From positions 124,001-188,000 of the forward strand of contig JAHHII010000007.1 of assembly GCA_019358855.1 (NCBI GenBank): DNA of 64,000 nt. The letters run 5' to 3'. The stretch comes from Timaviella obliquedivisa GSE-PSE-MK23-08B. GTDB lineage: Bacteria; Cyanobacteriota; Cyanobacteriia; Elainellales; Elainellaceae. The notes below the pieces were generated by a model. It had not been told where the DNA came from. It saw only the letters and a list, made by a program, of their open reading frames with translations, and did not search any database. A program made the position numbers and the translations under genes. Below, in pieces: positions 59,192 through 64,000 of this stretch. The number at the start of each line of letters is the position of its first letter. Within the stretch, counting starts at the first letter, position 1.

Positions 59192-60274
59192 CTATACACC
59201 CAAAGCAGCCTTCGCAACTTTAGCTGCCAACTCGCCCTTGGCATACTTCGCTGCATAATCTTCTAGCGAAACTTGCTTAATTTTGCTGGCGTTGCCTGCG
59301 GTGCCGAACTCTTGATAGCGATCGCTGCACACTTTTTGCATGTACTTAATCGATGGCTTGAGGAAGTGACGGGGGTCAAATTCCTTGGTGTTTTGCGCCA
59401 AGGCTTCGCGCACTGCGGCAGTAATGGCTAAGCGGTTATCGGTGTCGATGTTGATCTTGCGCACACCGCTCTTGATGCCCTTTTGAATTTCTTCAACAGG
59501 AACGCCGTAGGTTTCTGGAATGGTACCGCCGTATTGGTTGATCAGCGCTAGCAAATCTTCGGGAACGGAGGAGGAACCGTGCATGACCAAGTGGGTGTTG
59601 GGCAAGCGATCGTGGATTTCTTGAATGCGGCTGATAGCTAAAATTTCGCCCGTAGGTTTGCGGGTGAACTTGTAGGCTCCGTGACTAGTGCCGATCGCTA
59701 CTGCCAAGGCATCAACTTGGGTTCTTTCGACAAAGTCAACTGCTTCATCAGGGTCGGTCAACAGCATGGAGTGATCCAACTCACCCTCAAACCCATGACC
59801 ATCTTCGGCTTCGCCTTTACCCGTTTCGAGAGAACCGAGGCAACCCAGTTCACCTTCAACGCTGACTCCAATAGCATGGGCGACTTTGACGACTTCTAGA
59901 GTTGTCGAAACGTTGTAATCGTAGCTTGCAGGAGTTTTAGCGTCTGCTTGTAAGGAGCCATCCATCATGACACTGCTGAAGCCGTTCTTCATAGCAGAGT
60001 AGCAAGTGCTAGGCTCGTTGCCATGGTCTTGGTGCATGACTACAGGAATGTGAGGATAGGTTTCGATCGCCGCCAAAATTAGGTGACGGAGGAAGTTTTC
60101 ACCAGCATAGTTACGAGCGCCCCGTGATGCCTGTAGGATGACCGGGCTATCCGTTTCATGTGCAGCGTACATGATGGATCGAATTTGCTCTAGGTTGTTG
60201 ACGTTAAATGCAGGGATACCGTAGCCATTCTCGGCGGCATGGTCCAGCAGTAGTCGCATTGGCACTAATGCCAT
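59192..60274 (-). CDS. fbaA: Fructose-bisphosphate aldolase, class II
   Basis: 360 residues. Calvin-cycle and glycolytic aldolase: [42 protein letters not shown] with the Asp and the first zinc His, [33 protein letters not shown] (His) and [15 protein letters not shown] (His). The length with the extended C-terminus and this wording fit the cyanobacterial/Calvin-cycle subtype. A strong AGGAGGAA lies upstream of the ATG at 60274. Ends in the terminator at 59107-59140. Confidence 0.97.
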   Translation of the reverse strand: MALVPMRLLLDHAAENGYGIPAFNVNNLEQIRSIMYAAHETDSPVILQASRGARNYAGENFLRHLILAAIETYPHIPVVMHQDHGNEPSTCYSAMKNGFSSVMMDGSLQADAKTPASYDYNVSTTLEVVKVAHAIGVSVEGELGCLGSLETGKGEAEDGHGFEGELDHSMLLTDPDEAVDFVERTQVDALAVAIGTSHGAYKFTRKPTGEILAISRIQEIHDRLPNTHLVMHGSSSVPEDLLALINQYGGTIPETYGVPVEEIQKGIKSGVRKINIDTDNRLAITAAVREALAQNTKEFDPRHFLKPSIKYMQKVCSDRYQEFGTAGNASKIKQVSLEDYAAKYAKGELAAKVAKAALGV

Positions 60275-60590
60275 AAGAAATTCCTCCTAATTTGGTGTGA
60301 TCAACGGGCGCTTTTAAAACACTCAATGCTTACGACAATCTTAAGACAGATTGCCCCTCAGGTGAATCTGATCTTTTTAACCTAATGATTCAACCTAAGG
60401 ATTCTCAGGCTGAATCTCCCTCGATCTGTAGTAAGTCGTAATGTTAAGTATAAATGCTTAACTGCAAACTTCTGCTAAAAAATGTATCAACGTTTAGCGT
60501 AAATTGTGCCCTCAGATCCTTGTTAGAAGATGAGTGCTACCATAGCCTGAGAAGAAAAAAAGGACATAAGTAATAAGGATTGAGCGCTTC
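60275..60590. other. Divergent promoter region between fba and pnp
   Basis: 316 bp. It holds the fba ribosome-binding site and likely both promoters. AAAAAAGGACAT lies about 30 bp upstream of the pnp ATG, and the last 20 bp contain ATAAGGATTG. In E. coli the pnp leader is auto-regulated by an RNase III hairpin; I see no comparable long hairpin here. Confidence 0.4.
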
Positions 60591-62741
60591 ATGGTGAATG
60601 AAATAACAAAGTCAATATCCTACGCTGGAAGGGATATTAGGCTCACCGTAGGTCTGCTTGCACCGCAAGCAGGCGGTTCTGTGTTGATTGAATCGGGCGA
60701 AACGTCAGTACTAGTGACCGCTACAAGAGCTGCTGGACGTGAAGGAATTGATTTTCTACCGCTGCTCGTAGACTATGAAGAACGCCTTTATGCAGCCGGT
60801 CGGATTCCGGGTGGTTTTTTGCGGCGCGAAGGTCGTCCGCCGGAGCGAGCAACGCTGATTAGTCGGCTGATCGATCGCCCCATGCGTCCCCTTTTTCCAG
60901 GGTGGCTGCGGGATGATATTCAAATTGTTGCAACCACAATGTCAATGGATGAAGCGGTTCCGCCAGATGTACTGGCAGTTACAGGTGCTTCGATCGCCAC
61001 TTTGCTAGCCGGAATTCCCTTTTATGGACCTATGGCAGCTGTCCGAGTTGGGCTAGTAGGCGATGACTTTATTATTAACCCAACCTATGCCGAAGTTGAA
61101 TCAGGCGACCTAGATTTGATCGTAGCTGGCTCTCCTGATGGCGTAATCATGATTGAGGCTGGTGCAAACCAACTGCCTGAGCAAGATGTGATTGAAGCGA
61201 TCGACTTTGGTTATGAAGTCGTGCGTGATTTGATTCAGGCGCAGCGCGACCTGATGGCAGAGTTGGGAATTGAGCTAGTCACTGAAGAGGCTCCCGTTGT
61301 TGACCCGACTCTAGAAGATTTTATTACCGCCCGAGCCACAGATGCAGTCAAGCAAATCCTGGCGGAGTTTGAATTAACGAAGCCTGAGCGGGATGAAAAG
61401 CTAGATGGGGTCAAGGCGACAATTGTGGATGCGATCGCCGAGTTATCTGAAGAAGATGCGATTCGGGTCGCGGCTAGTAGCAATCCTAAAGCATTAGGCA
61501 ACACGTTTAAGAGCGTCACCAAAAAGCTGATGCGCAAGCAAATTGTGGACGACAATGTGCGGGTTGATGGACGCAAACTTGATCAAGTTCGTCCTATTTC
61601 TTGCCGTACTCAGGTTTTGCCGCAGCGGGTTCATGGCAGTGGACTGTTTAATCGGGGGCTGACCCAAGTCTTGTCGATCGCCACTCTGGGTACTCCTGGC
61701 GATGCCCAAGACATGGATGATCTGCATCCTGATGAGCATAAGCGCTATATGCACCACTACAACTTCCCGCCATACTCAGTTGGAGAAACTCGCCCCATGC
61801 GATCGCCTGGTCGGCGCGAAGTGGGTCACGGTGCTCTAGCAGAACGCGCTTTAGTTCCCGTCCTTCCTCCTAGAGAAGCATTCCCTTACGTTCTCCGCGT
61901 TGTTTCCGAGGTTCTTTCCTCCAACGGGTCTACCTCAATGGGTTCAGTGTGTGGCTCTACTTTGGCACTGATGGATGCAGGTGTTCCTATCACTAAGCCC
62001 GTTAGCGGTGCAGCCATGGGCTTGATTAAAGAAGGCGAAGAAGTCCGAATTTTGACCGATATTCAGGGCATTGAAGACTTCTTGGGCGACATGGACTTTA
62101 AGGTGGCTGGAACCGAAACAGGCATCACTGCCTTGCAAATGGATATGAAAATCTCTGGCTTGCCCCTAGAGACGATCGCGGCTGCCATCACTCAAGCTAA
62201 GCCTGCCCGAATGCACATTTTAGAGAAAATGCTAGAAGCGATCGACAAGCCCCGTGAAGAACTGTCGCCCTGGGCACCTCGACTCCTGACCATCAAAATT
62301 GATCCTGAGTTTATTGGCATGGTGATTGGGCCTGGCGGTAAGAATATTAAGGGCATCACCGAGCAAACTGGAGCCAAGATCGACATTCAAGACGATGGCA
62401 CCGTGACGATTTCGGCAGTGGATGGGAGCAAGGCAAAACAAGCGCGCGCCATTATTGAAGGCATGACTCGTAAGCTGAGTGCAGGCGATGTCTATGTGGG
62501 TCGTGTGGTGCGGATTATTCCGATTGGCGCATTCGTAGAATTCCTGCCTAATAAAGAAGGCATGATTCATATCTCTCAGCTTGCCGATTACCGCGTGGGT
62601 AAAGTGGAAGATGAGGTGGGAATTGGCGATGAGGTGATCGTCAAAATCCGTGAAATTGATGGTCGGGGGCGAGTGAACTTGACCCGATTGGGAATTCATC
62701 CTGATGAGGCAACTGCGGCTAGAGAGGCTGCTGCTGTCTAG
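60591..62741 (+). CDS. pnp: Polyribonucleotide nucleotidyltransferase (PNPase)
   Basis: 716 residues. Two RNase PH domains (first with [20 protein letters not shown] and [22 protein letters not shown]; second with [19 protein letters not shown] and [11 protein letters not shown], then [17 protein letters not shown]), a KH domain (about 565-625, [21 protein letters not shown]), and an S1 domain (about 632-700, [22 protein letters not shown]). It degrades RNA 3' to 5' and, in cyanobacteria, also adds poly(A)-rich tails. No rpsO is directly upstream. ATG at 60591. Confidence 0.98.
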   Translation: MVNEITKSISYAGRDIRLTVGLLAPQAGGSVLIESGETSVLVTATRAAGREGIDFLPLLVDYEERLYAAGRIPGGFLRREGRPPERATLISRLIDRPMRPLFPGWLRDDIQIVATTMSMDEAVPPDVLAVTGASIATLLAGIPFYGPMAAVRVGLVGDDFIINPTYAEVESGDLDLIVAGSPDGVIMIEAGANQLPEQDVIEAIDFGYEVVRDLIQAQRDLMAELGIELVTEEAPVVDPTLEDFITARATDAVKQILAEFELTKPERDEKLDGVKATIVDAIAELSEEDAIRVAASSNPKALGNTFKSVTKKLMRKQIVDDNVRVDGRKLDQVRPISCRTQVLPQRVHGSGLFNRGLTQVLSIATLGTPGDAQDMDDLHPDEHKRYMHHYNFPPYSVGETRPMRSPGRREVGHGALAERALVPVLPPREAFPYVLRVVSEVLSSNGSTSMGSVCGSTLALMDAGVPITKPVSGAAMGLIKEGEEVRILTDIQGIEDFLGDMDFKVAGTETGITALQMDMKISGLPLETIAAAITQAKPARMHILEKMLEAIDKPREELSPWAPRLLTIKIDPEFIGMVIGPGGKNIKGITEQTGAKIDIQDDGTVTISAVDGSKAKQARAIIEGMTRKLSAGDVYVGRVVRIIPIGAFVEFLPNKEGMIHISQLADYRVGKVEDEVGIGDEVIVKIREIDGRGRVNLTRLGIHPDEATAAREAAAV

Positions 62742-62779
62742 AACAGAAAGTTTAAGCAGAAAGTCTACCGCCGATCGCA

Positions 62780-63331
62780 TTATTCCAACGCCCGATACAT
62801 AATCACGGCATCTGCCTTCTTTCCGTCGATGAAGTTAACGGCGTTGGGAATAGTTCCAACAATCGAAAAATCTAGGGATTTCCAAAGGTTAAGGGAGGGA
62901 GTATTGGTCGAGAAAATGACATTGAACATGACGGCGGTATAGCCTTTAGCACGGGCGATCGCCAGCATCGTTTCTCCCATATATCGTCCAATCCCCAGCC
63001 CTCGCGCTGAAGGTTGTACAATAAATCCAGCATTGCAGATATGGCTGCATCGTCCGGGGAAGTTAGGTCTAAGATAGAACGCTCCCCAAATCTTCTCTCT
63101 CAAGTTTGTTCTTCCTGCCGAATCGTCCACTAACCTGACGACAAATGTATCTTGACTCATCCAGTAAGCTGCAAACTCCTCTTCACTCAATGGCTGCGCT
63201 TGCGGATAGGTTTGTCCTTCAATGATGACTATGTTAAGCAATGCTCTAACATCTTCTTTTTCATCCCCACTCATTTCGTCGAGCTCAATTCGAGTGCCGT
63301 CTTTAAGAGTTGTCTGAATCGGTAATTGCAT
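62780..63331 (-). CDS. GNAT family N-acetyltransferase
   Basis: 183 residues. The acetyl-CoA loop is in FIVQPSARGLGIGRYMGETML (R/Q-x-x-G-x-G/A form), with LNLWKSLDFSIVGTIPNA at the C-terminus. Substrate unknown. It lies 38 bp after pnp on the opposite strand and diverges from the SNF2-like gene. ATG at 63331. Confidence 0.9.
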   Translation of the reverse strand: MQLPIQTTLKDGTRIELDEMSGDEKEDVRALLNIVIIEGQTYPQAQPLSEEEFAAYWMSQDTFVVRLVDDSAGRTNLREKIWGAFYLRPNFPGRCSHICNAGFIVQPSARGLGIGRYMGETMLAIARAKGYTAVMFNVIFSTNTPSLNLWKSLDFSIVGTIPNAVNFIDGKKADAVIMYRALE

Positions 63332-63398
63332 TGTCTCGTCTTCCTGAATCTCACCGTTGTTCTCTAATCTCAGACCGCTCTAAGGATTTAGACCCAGC

Positions 63399-64000
63399 AT
63401 GGCAATTCTACACGGCAGTTGGATTTCCCAATCTCAGGCTTCCGAAGCTGCGGAGCATTTCTTTGTTTGGGGAGAAACCTGGCGCAGAATTGACCCCATC
63501 GAGATCCCGATCGCATCTTCCAGTATTCCTCATCCCTTTGCAATGGCTGAGGAGGAATTGCGGGAGTTACTGCGATCGCTCCACGCCGCTCAATCTCTCA
63601 CCTGGGATGTTGCCGAGTTTCCGCTGCAAGAATTAGTCGCCGCCGGACAACCTGGCACTCGTAAACGGAAGACAGCACCCCTCGCTTCTGCGGAGGCTTC
63701 TAGGCGATGGCAGGCGATCGGGTTTACGGTTCCCACTCAACGGTTTGAGAATACTGCTCTTCCTCAGCATTCTGCCTCCAGCGAAGAAGATGCTCATCTT
63801 TCTTTAGATCTGTTCTCATGGCAAGTTCAGGGGATACGGCTAACGGCGATCGAAGCATTGCAGTTTCTCCAATCTCTTCCCTTAAGCTCGGTTTTAGATG
63901 ATGAGAATTCTTGGCTAGGCGATGACTTGCGGTTCTGGTCACACATTGCGCGATGGCAGTTAGATTTGTCGGCACGCGCCAAGTTTTTGCCAATTTTAGA
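63399..64000 (+). CDS. N-terminal part of an SNF2-family helicase-like protein (cut by window end)
   Basis: Frame open from ATG 63399 to the window end, about 200 residues. MAILHGSWISQSQ followed by AAEHFFVWGETWRRID is the opening typical of long cyanobacterial SNF2-type proteins (N-terminal helicase-associated region), with LQELVAAGQPGTRKRK and LDLFSWQVQGIRLTAIEALQFL after it. The helicase motifs would lie beyond the window, so the assignment rests on the N-terminus only. It diverges from the GNAT gene (67-bp gap). Confidence 0.65.
   Translation, partial: MAILHGSWISQSQASEAAEHFFVWGETWRRIDPIEIPIASSSIPHPFAMAEEELRELLRSLHAAQSLTWDVAEFPLQELVAAGQPGTRKRKTAPLASAEASRRWQAIGFTVPTQRFENTALPQHSASSEEDAHLSLDLFSWQVQGIRLTAIEALQFLQSLPLSSVLDDENSWLGDDLRFWSHIARWQLDLSARAKFLPIL

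Noticed and set aside
63310-63636. Plus-strand frame of 108 residues overlapping the GNAT start
   Set aside because: It is a shadow: the frame starting at 63399 has a natural SNF2-type opening and stays open to the window end, whereas this frame has none.

Overview
The window is chromosomal DNA from a cyanobacterium, probably a filamentous one. The clearest marker is a 29-codon petN gene (cytochrome b6f subunit VIII) at 47858-47947. The palindromic octamer GCGATCGC (HIP1) and its core occur throughout, inside and outside genes. Many proteins are of cyanobacterial type: a HetZ-like protein, a class II fructose-bisphosphate aldolase, 4-hydroxyphenylpyruvate dioxygenase, an AMIN-domain envelope protein, and several conserved small proteins. 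HetZ-like proteins also occur in filaments without heterocysts, so it does not prove heterocyst formation. There is no rRNA, phage module, CRISPR array or intact transposase; one tRNA (Thr, anticodon CGT) lies at 29777-29848.

Layout. 1-16.1 kb is mostly housekeeping: ybaK (cut by the window edge), thyX, an alkyltransferase-like protein, a CHASE2-PAS-GGDEF diguanylate cyclase, glgB, a fatty-acid-hydroxylase-like membrane protein, a GyrA/ParC-type topoisomerase subunit, a lone receiver domain, a class III aminotransferase, upp, mscL and a tmk-holB operon. 16.4-25.1 kb holds a GAF histidine kinase followed by a BrkB-like membrane protein, an AMIN-domain protein, a methyltransferase-ferredoxin-GST cluster, sixA, and a site-2 protease with CBS domains. 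25.4-29.8 kb is accessory: a HEAT-like protein, a PD-(D/E)XK-like protein, a small membrane protein and two PIN-type toxin-antitoxin pairs. 29.9-34.3 kb carries moeA, a frameshifted restriction-endonuclease-like gene facing an orphan DNA methyltransferase, and purB. 34.4-37.4 kb carries a NACHT NTPase whose 3' end abuts a truncated carotenoid-ketolase-like gene. 37.5-44.6 kb has a fasciclin protein, a LabA-like NYN protein, and a two-gene signalling unit (CheB plus a CheB-CheR-PAS-kinase-receiver fusion). 45-51 kb has a pyruvyl transferase, a thioesterase, TonB, petN, hppD and a WecG-type glycosyltransferase. 51.8-64 kb has an anti-sigma-type kinase, larC, a YciO/YrdC protein, the HetZ-like gene, two osmoprotectant-type permeases, HU, fba, pnp, a GNAT protein and the start of an SNF2-type gene missing its 3' end.

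Structures beyond genes. Three copies (152, 145 and 154 bp) of one non-coding inverted-repeat element lie at 2107, 25286 and 44984. In element orientation each is flanked by TTA on both sides, which fits a miniature transposable element with a 3-bp target duplication. The window is also rich in short two-copy tandem duplications of 12-30 bp, several of which affect start codons or coding repeats. At least three gene remnants are visible: the 1-base frameshift at 31759, the ketolase stump at 36765-37067, and a less certain degraded ORF at 58153-58517.

All family assignments come from reading motifs by eye; no database search was possible. Residue numbers are approximate unless tied to a stated codon position.
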